NCBI RefSeq assembly: GCF_009646095.1
Contig: NZ_CP045725.1
Location: forward strand, 310,001-374,000
Direction: 5' to 3'
DNA: 64,000 nucleotides
Source: Raineyella fluvialis
Lineage (GTDB): Bacteria; Actinomycetota; Actinomycetes; Propionibacteriales; Propionibacteriaceae
Positions 46,631 to 54,537 of this stretch are shown one piece after another. Both the position numbers and the translations under genes were made by a program. Position 1 is the first letter of the stretch; each line of letters starts with the position of its first letter. The notes under the pieces are model-generated. The model made no database searches and was not told where the DNA came from. It worked only from the letters and a program-made list of their open reading frames with translations.

Positions 46631-46987
46631 GTGCTCCTCGTCTGGGATGAGAACGCCTGGGAGGACTACCTGTGGTGGCAAGCACAGGATCGACGGGTAC
46701 TGAAGCGGATCAACACTCTCCTGGCAGACATCCAGCGCAACGGCAACGAGGGCATCGGCAAGCCCGAAGCGCTCAAGCACGACGTCGCCGACTACTGGTC
46801 CCGGCGCATCACCGACGAACATCGACTGGTCTACAAGGCTGCAGGAAACGAGGTTCGCGTCCCGGCCTGCCGCTACCACCAGCACGCATACACCACGCCC
46901 TCAAGGATCACTCGGGGCAGGCGGAGCAGTTCTGGCAGGCTTAGACGGTGGACTACGCCAACCTCCCCGAGCGCCTGCAGGCAGTGA
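46631..46987 (+). CDS. YoeB/Txe-type toxin with extended C-terminus
   Basis: 118 residues from GTG 46631. The first 85 match YoeB ribosome-dependent mRNA interferases: VWDENAWEDYLWWQ, KRINTLLADIQRNGNEGIGKPEALKHD (quoted NGNEGIGKPEALK), YWSRRITDEHRLVYK, and catalytic-end ACRYHQH. YoeB proteins normally stop right after ACRYHY; here the frame runs on for about 33 residues (arginine/serine-rich) and overlaps the following GntR gene by 40 bases. Either the stop codon has been lost or a base is missing. Confidence 0.82.
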   Translation: MLLVWDENAWEDYLWWQAQDRRVLKRINTLLADIQRNGNEGIGKPEALKHDVADYWSRRITDEHRLVYKAAGNEVRVPACRYHQHAYTTPSRITRGRRSSSGRLRRWTTPTSPSACRQ

Positions 46988-47571
46988 TCACGGAACGGAT
47001 CATCGACGGCACCTACACGCCAGGAGAGCGCCTCGTCGAACTGCAGCTCGCCAAGGAGTTCGGTGTCAGCCAGGCTCCGGTACGTGAGGCTCTCCGAACC
47101 CTGGCAGCCATGAGGCTCGTCGAGATCCGGCCACGGAGGGGAACATTCGTCCGCGCCGCCTCGCACGACGACCTTGCGGAGGTGTACCTGGTCCGCGGAG
47201 CCTTGGAACGGGCAGCCGGCATAGCCGCCTATGCAGACGTGCACCGCGATCCGTCCGCACTGGAAGCCGCGCTCACGGACATGCGGGCAGGCGCCGAGGC
47301 GGACGACACCACCCGACTGGTCGAGGCCAGCACGCAATTCCACCGGGCCATCGTGCTCGCCTCCCGCAACAGCATCCTCATCGGGATCTGGGACAACCTG
47401 GCGATCGGGGTGAGGACTCTGGCGACCGTCCGGCGTACGGGTCTCGATCTCCATCAGGCCGCAGAGGCGCACGTCCCCATCCTCGAAGCCTTCAGGTCCG
47501 GCACCCCTGAGTCCGTGGGTCGACTGCTCGAGGAACACCAGCAGCACTACCTCCGTCTACCCCACGACTGA
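46948..47571 (+). CDS. GntR-family (FCD) transcriptional regulator
   Basis: 207 residues from GTG 46948. Winged-helix part: ITERIIDGTYTPGERL, ELQLAKEFGVSQAPVREALR (exactly the GntR signature), and RPRRGTFVRA. The FCD effector domain follows with the DxxxH...H pattern (STQFHRAIVLASRN; AEAHVPILEAF). Ligands are usually organic acids. It directly precedes a catabolic cluster and a palindrome in its promoter, so it is probably that cluster's repressor. Confidence 0.9.
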   Translation: MDYANLPERLQAVITERIIDGTYTPGERLVELQLAKEFGVSQAPVREALRTLAAMRLVEIRPRRGTFVRAASHDDLAEVYLVRGALERAAGIAAYADVHRDPSALEAALTDMRAGAEADDTTRLVEASTQFHRAIVLASRNSILIGIWDNLAIGVRTLATVRRTGLDLHQAAEAHVPILEAFRSGTPESVGRLLEEHQQHYLRLPHD

Positions 47572-47635
47572 TCAGCAGCCAGCACCTTCGAATGTGACCC
47601 TTGCCACATTGCCGGCCACCCCTTAGGCTCTGAGT

Positions 47636-47660
47636 ACCGATTATCGATAACCGATAGGAG
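47636..47660 (+). promoter_or_regulatory. Operator-like palindrome before the catabolic cluster
   Basis: TTATCGATAA, a perfect 10-bp palindrome at 47641-47650, is flanked on both sides by ACCGA (47636-47640 and 47650-47654) and lies 15 bases before the first gene, next to the ribosome site AGGAG. The location fits repression by the adjacent GntR regulator. Confidence 0.6.
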
Positions 47661-47665
47661 CACTC

Positions 47666-48554
47666 ATGAAGTTCGTAGCGTACGAGACCGGGGACGGCCC
47701 GAAGACCGGCATCGTCATGGACGACGAACGCGTCCTCCCGCTCGAGCTCGCACTCCCCGACGGGCCGCAGGACGTACGAGGCCTCGTCGAGAACTGGGAC
47801 AGCGTTCGCGACGCCTTCCAACTCGACCAGGCGGACCAGGCGATCGACCTGCCCGAGGCGGCCCTGATCGCTCCCATCCCTGTCCCCCGCGCAACATCTT
47901 CTGCGTGGGACGCAACTACGCCGAGCATGCCGCCGAGTTCGCCCGGTCAGGCTTCGACGCCACCCAGGCGTCCACATCGAGCATCCCCGAGGCGCCAGTG
48001 GTGTTCTCGAAGCCCTACACGTCCATCACCGGCGCCCGCGCCGAGATCGAACCGCACGCAGGGCTCACCTCCGGTCTGGACTACGAGGCGGAGCTGGGAG
48101 TCGTGATCGGACGCGGCGGGCGCAGCATCGGCCGTGACCAGGCGATGGAGCACGTGTGGGGCTACACCATCATCAACGACGTCACCGCTCGTGACCTGCA
48201 GAAGCTGCACAAGCAGTGGCTGATCGGCAAGAGCCTCGACACCTTCTGTCCGATGGGACCGTACGTGGTCACGGCCGACGAGATCGGCCCGGGCCCGCTC
48301 CAGGTGCAGTGCTCGGTGAACGGGGAGCTGCGGCAGGACGCGAGCACCGCCGACCTGATCTTCGACATCCCGACGATCATCGAGACCCTCAGCGCCGGCA
48401 TCACGCTGGTCCCGGGGACATCATCGCCACCGGCACACCTCAGGGCGTGGGGATCGGATTCGAACCGCCGAAGTTCCTCCAGCCGGGTGACGAGGTGGAG
48501 ATCACCATCACGGGGCTGGGCACGATGCGCAACAGGGTCGGGTCGCCGCGATGA
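47666..48554 (+). pseudogene. Fumarylacetoacetate-hydrolase-family protein, two apparent frameshifts
   Basis: Three frames make one protein of about 297 residues. The N-terminal cap (FVAYETGDGPKTGIVM) breaks at CCCCC near 47883-47888, where one C restores RNIFCVGRNYAEHAAEF. The core has [41 protein letters not shown] and the metal Asp/Glu set of the FAH fold. A second break, in GGGG near 48414, needs one G to give [18 protein letters not shown]. The family hydrolyses or isomerises 2-oxo-acids such as fumarylpyruvate or 2-hydroxyhepta-dienedioate. Probably intact in nature. Confidence 0.85.
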
Positions 48555-49309
48555 GCGAACCGAAGGTCCACTACGAAGTCCTCGGGGAGGGCCCACCGCT
48601 GGTAATGATCCACGGCCTGGGCGGAACCATCAACTTCTACGAGCCCATCGTGGAGCGTCTGGCCACGACGCACCGGGTGATCCGCTATGACTTCAACGGC
48701 CATGGCCGCTCGCCCCTCGAGGAACCGATCACCGTGGAAGGCCTGGCGGACCAGGCTGCGGCCCTGATCGATGAACTCGCCGATGGGCAGGCCCACGTGG
48801 TCGCCCACTCGATGGGCACGCTGATCGCACAGCACCTCGGCGCCGCCCACCCGGACAAAGTGGCATCGATGGTGCTCCTGGGCCCCGTCACGGCGCAGCA
48901 CGACGCCGCCAGGCGAGCCACCCGCGAGCGGGCAGCCACCGTGCGTGCCACCGGCATGGGCGCCGTGGCCGACGCCATCGTCCGGTCGGGTACCGCCCCC
49001 ACGTCGCGCGCCGCGAACGCGCTGGTGGGCGCATGCGTCCGCGAAATGCTGACCCGTCAGGTCCCCGAGAACTACGCGCAGGCCTGCGAAGCCCTGGCAT
49101 CAGCGGAGGATCCTGACCTGTCCCCTGTCGCCGGCCGCGTACTCCTGCTCACCGGATCAGCGGATGCGGTCGGGAAACCGGAGATCGCCCAGGAACTAGC
49201 CACCCGATTCACCGACGCCGAGTGTCACGTCATCGAGGACATCGGCCACTGGACGGTGATCGAGGCACCCGGAGAAGTTCTGCGGGCAATCGAGGCCTTC
49301 CTCGGCTGA
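48551..49309 (+). CDS. Alpha/beta hydrolase (lactonase-like)
   Basis: 252 residues, intact; ATGA overlap with the FAH stop. Oxyanion LVMIHGLGG, nucleophile Ser in [12 protein letters not shown], Asp in [13 protein letters not shown] and His in [11 protein letters not shown] make a full triad. Closest in look to 3-oxoadipate enol-lactonase/MhpC hydrolases, cytosolic enzymes opening lactones or C-C bonds. It fits a ring- or lactone-degrading cluster. Confidence 0.88.
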   Translation: MSEPKVHYEVLGEGPPLVMIHGLGGTINFYEPIVERLATTHRVIRYDFNGHGRSPLEEPITVEGLADQAAALIDELADGQAHVVAHSMGTLIAQHLGAAHPDKVASMVLLGPVTAQHDAARRATRERAATVRATGMGAVADAIVRSGTAPTSRAANALVGACVREMLTRQVPENYAQACEALASAEDPDLSPVAGRVLLLTGSADAVGKPEIAQELATRFTDAECHVIEDIGHWTVIEAPGEVLRAIEAFLG

Positions 49310-49427
49310 ACCCCCGGCAGGAGATGGGACGGACGCGCCAACGTCCACCCCACCAAGGTGGGATCGACATTCCCTCCGCACCACAACAGAAACCAACCCC
49401 GATAACTCAACGAAGAGGATCACCACG

Positions 49428-50707
49428 ATGAGCAAGAGTCAGCCCATTCTCATCAGCAACGTCATGGTACTGGACAGCACGGGCAGCGAGCCGTTCCCCG
49501 GCGAGGTGCTGGTCGCCGACGAGAGGATCGTCGACGTCCGACGCGTGCCCACCGGTGAGGCCCCGGAGGGGGCCGAGCGCGTGAACGGACGCGGCCACAC
49601 CCTGATGTCGGGTCTGTGCGACGCCCACACCCACTTCACCTGGAACGAGGGCGACCTCGACGCACTCGCCACGCTCCCCGTCGAGGAGCATGTGCTCCAC
49701 TCCATGCGCTCGGCCCGCATCTACATCGATCACGGCTACACCATGTGCGTCGGCGCCGCCAGCGCCAAGTCCCGGCTCGACGTCGTCATGCGTGACGCGA
49801 TCAACAGGCGCGAGATCCAAGGGCCGCGCTACCTCGCCAACGGCATGGAGATCGCGGTCACCGGAGGGCAGCTGGTGAGCGGCATCACACAGTTCGCCGA
49901 CGGTCCCGAAGAGATGCGGAAGGTGGTCCGCGAGACGATCTCGCTGGGTGTGGACACCATCAAGTTGTCCATGTCCGGGGAGGAGATCACCGGACGCAAC
50001 CGCGCGGCCGACAACTACTTCAGTGACGAGGAGGTAGAAGCAGCCGTGCGCGAGGCGCACCGGCGCGGCGTCCGGGTGGCTGTCCATGCCCGCGCCGCAG
50101 AGAGCGTCCGTCTGGCCCTGCGCCACGGCGCCGACATCATCTACCACGCCAGCTTCATCGATGACGAGGGCATGGACATGCTCGAGGAGCGGAAGGATTC
50201 GGTGTTCGTGGCGCCCGGACTGAACTGGTTGATCGCGACGCTCAACGAGGCCGGCGACTTCGGATATCCCCGGCCGCAGCTGAGGCAGCCGGCTACAAGT
50301 ATGAGCTGGAGTGCGCGATCGAGGGGCTGAAGGAGATGAAGCGCCGCGGCATCCGCATCCTGCCCGGCGGCGACTACGGCTTCGCCTGGACACCGCACGG
50401 CACCTACGCACGCGACCTCGAGCACTTCGTCAACCTGCTCGGCTTCACTCCCATGGAGGCGATCCTGTCCGCCACTGCACTCGGCGGCGAGATCATGATG
50501 CAGCCCGACTTCCTGGGCAAGATCCTGCCGGGCTACGCGGCTGACATGGTCCTCGTGGACGGCAATCCCCTGGAGGACATCACCATCCTCCAGGACAAGT
50601 CGAAGATCGTCGGCGTCATGAAGGAAGGGCGCTACTTCCGCGAGTTCCCCACCGGTGACCCGATCCCGCGGTCTATCGGCGCGGACGCACGGGGGCGCTT
50701 CACCTGA
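49428..50707 (+). pseudogene. Amidohydrolase-family enzyme, one apparent frameshift
   Basis: Restored length about 426 residues. First frame: MSGLCDAHTHFTWNE (metal HxH), then IKLSMSGEEITG and VAVHARAAES, HASFIDDEGMDML (further metal His). The frame is lost near 50270 (CCCGGCC); one missing base restores AAAEAAGYKYELECAIEGL and the C-terminal part with the late metal Asp region GGDYGFAWTPHGTYARD and ADMVLVDGNPLEDI. Belongs to the imidazolonepropionase/prolidase-like amidohydrolases. Same operon as FAH and hydrolase. Confidence 0.85.
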
Positions 50708-50715
50708 CCGTCGTA

Positions 50716-50762
50716 CCAGGGACGTCCCGGCCGATGCAGGGAGGCAGGCGGGACGTCCCTGG
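50716..50762 (+). terminator. Terminator of the catabolic cluster
   Basis: CCAGGGACGTCCCG and CGGGACGTCCCTGG form a perfect 14-bp stem with a 19-base loop, eight bases after the amidohydrolase stop. Confidence 0.8.
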
Positions 50763-51082
50763 CCGGGGCCGGGAGTGACGCCGTCGCGGCCGCCGGTGAG
50801 CACCTGTCCATCGATCCGGGCGGTTGCGCTGGCCGGGCGGTTCGGGCAGTGGTTCCAGCGGGCGACGGGAGTACACGCCCGCCCAACTCACAACGTTCCG
50901 GAAGCAACGTCCACCCGCGCACGTGGAACGCTTCCGGCAGGTGATCGAACGGACTGACGGGCTTAGGTTCAAGTGACCGACCGGGCTGGCATGGCAGGAG
51001 ATGTCCTTTTCCACCTCCATACAGTCGGCAGCTAGCGCAGACTGGTGACATCCGAAGACTCCAATGAGGAGGCGCCCGGGCC
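50763..51082. other. Intergenic region at the island border, with imperfect hairpin
   Basis: 320 bases. CCGGAAGC (50898-50905) and GCTTCCGG (50930-50937) with partly paired inner arms make an imperfect hairpin. No supported gene. This region divides the catabolic cluster from the accessory island and probably holds the promoter for 51083 and 51196. Confidence 0.45.
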
Positions 51083-51193
51083 ATGGACGACGCCCTGTTC
51101 GCCAGCGTTCCCAGCGCGAATGTCATCGTCGACCGGGGTGCCGTCAGGCAGGTTCTAGCCGAGACCCGCGGACTGCTCGGGGCGAAGGCCTGA
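51083..51193 (+). CDS. Small upstream coding region, 36 residues
   Basis: ATG 51083 follows GAGGAGG at 51066-51072 and encodes 36 residues (starts MDDALFASVPSANVIV) up to a TGA two bases before ATG 51196. Good ribosome site and near-overlap suggest that it is translated and couples to the next gene. It could be a leader peptide or a small partner protein. No family recognised. Confidence 0.45.
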   Translation: MDDALFASVPSANVIVDRGAVRQVLAETRGLLGAKA

Positions 51194-51560
51194 CGATGAC
51201 GATCTGGGAGATGCTGGCGGAGGCAGTCGAGTCACTACCCGAGCCCTTCAGCAGGCAGGATGTGCTGCGCTGGTTCGCGACCCACCATCCTGAGACCAAC
51301 CCGAATTCGGTTAGCACGCACTTGCAGCTGGCTACAGCGGACACCTCCATCGAGACGCGCGGCGCCTTCGCCCGGCGCACCCCACTCGTCACACGCGTCG
51401 GGAGGGGCGAGTACATTCGCTACGGTGGCGCGGGGTCCGAGTCGGCTGCGCGCGACAGGCCGATCCGCGAAGGATCGGCTCCATCCGACAGGCCGATCCG
51501 TGAGAAGCTCCACCCGCCAGCCTCCACGCCAATGGCCCCCTCACTCACTGAGACCTACGA

Positions 51561-51568
51561 CTTTGCCC
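51561..51568 (+). repeat. Target duplication of the ISL3-family element, left copy
   Basis: CTTTGCCC, repeated exactly at 55390-55397 on the other side of the element. Eight bases is the normal duplication for ISL3-family elements. Confidence 0.9.
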
Positions 51569-52408
51569 GGCTCTTCGCAGTTGAGGGTGTAGGTGCGCAC
51601 TGAACTGGGGCCGACTCTGGGACATGGGCGTGAAGAAGGGCCCTGGGTTGGAAGATGGAGGTTCTCTACGCCGTCATCGCCAAGCCCAAGGCCCGTATGT
51701 CCCAGCCTACGTCACCCCTGTCCACTCCTTGCCTGGACGAGTTCTGCCGCCTCGATCGTCTCGGCCTGACGGTGGTCGGCCAGCAGGTCGCTCCCGACCA
51801 CACCGTTCTGGTCTGCCACGTCGTCGCGCCCGGTGACGTGTGTCCCGCGTGCGGGCAACGCGGGACTGCCCGCGACATGGTGACCCGCCGACTGGCGCAT
51901 GTCCCGTTCGGCTGGTGGCCGACGATCCTGCACGTGCGGGTGCGCCGCTACCGGTGCTCGCAGTGCCGCAAGGTGTGGCGCCAGGACCTGCGGCCGGCCG
52001 CCTCGGCGCGGGCGAAGCTGTCGCGTGACGCGGTGACGTGGGCCTTGCGCGCGTTGGTGATCGATCGGATGTCGGTCGCCCGGATCGCCCAGGCGCTGGG
52101 CGTGGCGTGGAACACCGCGAACAAGGCCGTCCTCGCCGCAGGCCGCCAGCTGTTGATCGCCGACCCTGCCCGTCTGGGCGGGGTGGAGGTGATCGGGGTC
52201 GATGAGCACGTGTGGCGCCACACCCGCCACGGCGAGCGCTACGTCACGGTGATCATCGACCTGACCCCGATCCGTGACCACACGGGCCCGGCGCGCCTCC
52301 TCGACATGGTCGAGGGACGTTCGAAGAAGGTGTTCAAGGCCTGGTGTCGGGGTACTGCCTGACGTGTCGTGTTGAGTACGGGCTGACGTGTCGGTTCCGG
52401 CGTGGTCA

Positions 52409-53179
52409 TCATGTCAGGTGGTCGGGGTCGTTGACGAGGGCGTGGTGGTCTTTGAGTCGGTAGCTGGGGCCGTTGATGGTGATGACGTCGCAGTGGTGCA
52501 GGAGGCGGTCGAGGATGGCGGTGGCGAGGACTTCGTCGCCCAGCACGCTGCCCCATTCGACGAAGGATTTGTTGCTGGTGATGATCAGGGAGCCGCGTTC
52601 GTAGCGGCGGGAGACGAGTTGGAACAGCATGTTCGCCTCGTCGCGGTCCAAGGGGAGGTAGCCGACCTCGTCAACGACGAGGACGGAGGGTCGGAGGTAG
52701 GTCTGGAGTTGGCGGTTGAACCGGCCTGTCGTCTCCGCGGTCCGTAGCCGGCGGACGAGGTCGTCGAGGGTGGTGAAGTAGATCGAGAACCCGGCCTGGC
52801 AGGCGGCGACGGCCAGGCCGACGGCGAGCATCGTCTTCCCGACCCCGGGCGGGCCGAGGAGGGCGATGTTCGACTTCGCGCGGACGAACTCCAGGGTCGC
52901 GAGGTCTCGTATCTTGCGGGGCTCGAGGTCGGGCTGGAATGCGTAGTCGAACTCGTCGAGGCGTTTGTGGTGGGGCAGGCCGGACAGTTTCAGTGCGTTG
53001 GTGAACCGGCGGGCCTCGCGCATCCCGGCTTCCTCTTCCAGCAGCAGGTCGAGGAAGTCCAGGTAGCCCATCTGGGCGGTCTCGGCCCGGTCGGTGAGTT
53101 CGGTGATCGTGTCGGTGAGGTGGGTCAGGCCCAGCCGGGTCGCGTTGGCGCGGATCCGGTCGACGGTCAGGCTGCTCAC
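52409..53179 (-). CDS. istB: IS21 helper ATPase IstB
   Basis: 256 residues from GTG 53179, overlapping the istA stop (GTGA). Walker A LLGPPGVGKT with Walker B VLVVDEVGYLPLD and sensor ITSNKSF: the AAA+ IstB group. It binds target DNA and activates the IstA integrase. Intact. Confidence 0.95.
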   Translation of the reverse strand: MSSLTVDRIRANATRLGLTHLTDTITELTDRAETAQMGYLDFLDLLLEEEAGMREARRFTNALKLSGLPHHKRLDEFDYAFQPDLEPRKIRDLATLEFVRAKSNIALLGPPGVGKTMLAVGLAVAACQAGFSIYFTTLDDLVRRLRTAETTGRFNRQLQTYLRPSVLVVDEVGYLPLDRDEANMLFQLVSRRYERGSLIITSNKSFVEWGSVLGDEVLATAILDRLLHHCDVITINGPSYRLKDHHALVNDPDHLT

Positions 53180-54537
53180 GCCCGTCCCCGTCCGGCGGCG
53201 AGGGCTTGGTAGGCGGCCAGGTCACGGCGGGCCACGGCAACATCGGCACGGTGATGAGCGACCACGGCTGCGAGCGGGCCCGTCCCCGCGCCGTCGACGC
53301 TCGCGGCGGCGGGTCGGGTGGGGAGTTCGATGACGGTCGCGCGGGTGTGGCCGTCGGGCAGTCCGTCCCAGTGGGCCGGGTCGATGACCCACTGCCCGCG
53401 GCGGGTGGCGCGGGTGTGGGTGGTGAGCAGGGTTGTGCCGTCGGGGTCGGGGGTCAGGGTGTGGATGGTGAGGGTGTCGGCGCCGGCCCGGACGGCGACG
53501 CGTTGGCCGGGCCGGATCCGGGCGGCGGGCACCGAGTAGAAGCTGGCTTCGAAGGAGACCAGGGCGTCCTTGCCGACGCGGCGCAGGTGGGACTCACAGA
53601 CCAGATACGGGTGTGGCGGGATCGGCGCGAGGGCGGCGCGGTCGGCCTCGGCGCGCACGGCGATGACTTCACCGTGGGTGCGGTGGACCTGGGCGCGGCG
53701 GATCGCGAGCCAGTCGGTGAAAGCGGTCTGGAGCTCGGCCAGGGAGTCGAACCGGCGCCCGGCGACGACGTGGTCGCGCACGATGTCGACCTGGCGTTCG
53801 ATCTTGCCCTTGCCGGTGGGCCGGTAGGCGGCCAGGACATCAATGTCGAAGCCGTAATGATCGGCGAACGCCGCGGCCTCGGGATGGAGCGGGACCGGCG
53901 CCCTGGGGGCGACGTGGCGTTTGATCACGGTCTTGGTGCGGTCGTAGACGATCTGGGCCGGGACCCCGCCGAAGTGGTCGAACGCGGCGCGGTGGGCCTC
54001 CCAGAACGTGGCCAGGTCGGTGCTGGTCGTGAACAGGCAGAACGGGTCGCGGGAATGTGCCAGGACCATGTGGAAGGAGTACACGTGTCCGATCCCGACA
54101 TGGGCGAGCAGATCGCCCTCATCGCCCCAGTCGACCTGGGCCTGCACCCCGGGCTGGGTCTCGAAGCGACGGTGCAGGCCGGTCAGCCGGTTCTCGTCGT
54201 CGGCGTCCAGTTCGGCGCTGATCCGGGGCCGGGCCGTCGCGACGAACATCTTCACCCGCTGGTAGTGGCCGGTGAAGCCGTACTGCGCGACCAGTCGTTC
54301 ATGGATCACGCTGGCCTTCAACCCGATATCGGCGCGCAGCCAGCCCTCGACCACCGAGACGAACGGGGTGATCAGCGCCGGCTGGGTCCCCGCCCTCGGC
54401 GGGGCCTTCGGAGGGCCGACCAGAGCGTCGGCCGTCAGGTACTTACGGACGGTGCGCCAGTCACACCCGCACTCACGGGCGATCTCGGCATACGTCGCGC
54501 CTGCCTGGTGCAGGACGCGGAAACGGCGGATGTTCAT
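53176..54537 (-). CDS. istA: IS21 transposase IstA
   Basis: 453 residues from ATG 54537, chosen because GAGGAG lies seven bases upstream; ATGs at 54561 and 54630 are in frame. An N-terminal helix-turn-helix (GATYAEIARECGCDWRTVRK) is followed by the rve-type catalytic core (QVDWGDEGD; IVYDRTKTVI; TGKGKIERQVD giving the DDE set) and a C-terminal beta domain. Intact and upstream of istB, so this IS may still be mobile. Confidence 0.94.
   Translation of the reverse strand: MNIRRFRVLHQAGATYAEIARECGCDWRTVRKYLTADALVGPPKAPPRAGTQPALITPFVSVVEGWLRADIGLKASVIHERLVAQYGFTGHYQRVKMFVATARPRISAELDADDENRLTGLHRRFETQPGVQAQVDWGDEGDLLAHVGIGHVYSFHMVLAHSRDPFCLFTTSTDLATFWEAHRAAFDHFGGVPAQIVYDRTKTVIKRHVAPRAPVPLHPEAAAFADHYGFDIDVLAAYRPTGKGKIERQVDIVRDHVVAGRRFDSLAELQTAFTDWLAIRRAQVHRTHGEVIAVRAEADRAALAPIPPHPYLVCESHLRRVGKDALVSFEASFYSVPAARIRPGQRVAVRAGADTLTIHTLTPDPDGTTLLTTHTRATRRGQWVIDPAHWDGLPDGHTRATVIELPTRPAAASVDGAGTGPLAAVVAHHRADVAVARRDLAAYQALAAGRGRA

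Noticed and set aside
46631-46987. RelE-type rather than YoeB-type toxin
   Set aside because: The WDENAWEDYLWWQ start and YWSRRITDEHRLVY block are those of YoeB/Txe; only the C-terminal extension is unusual.
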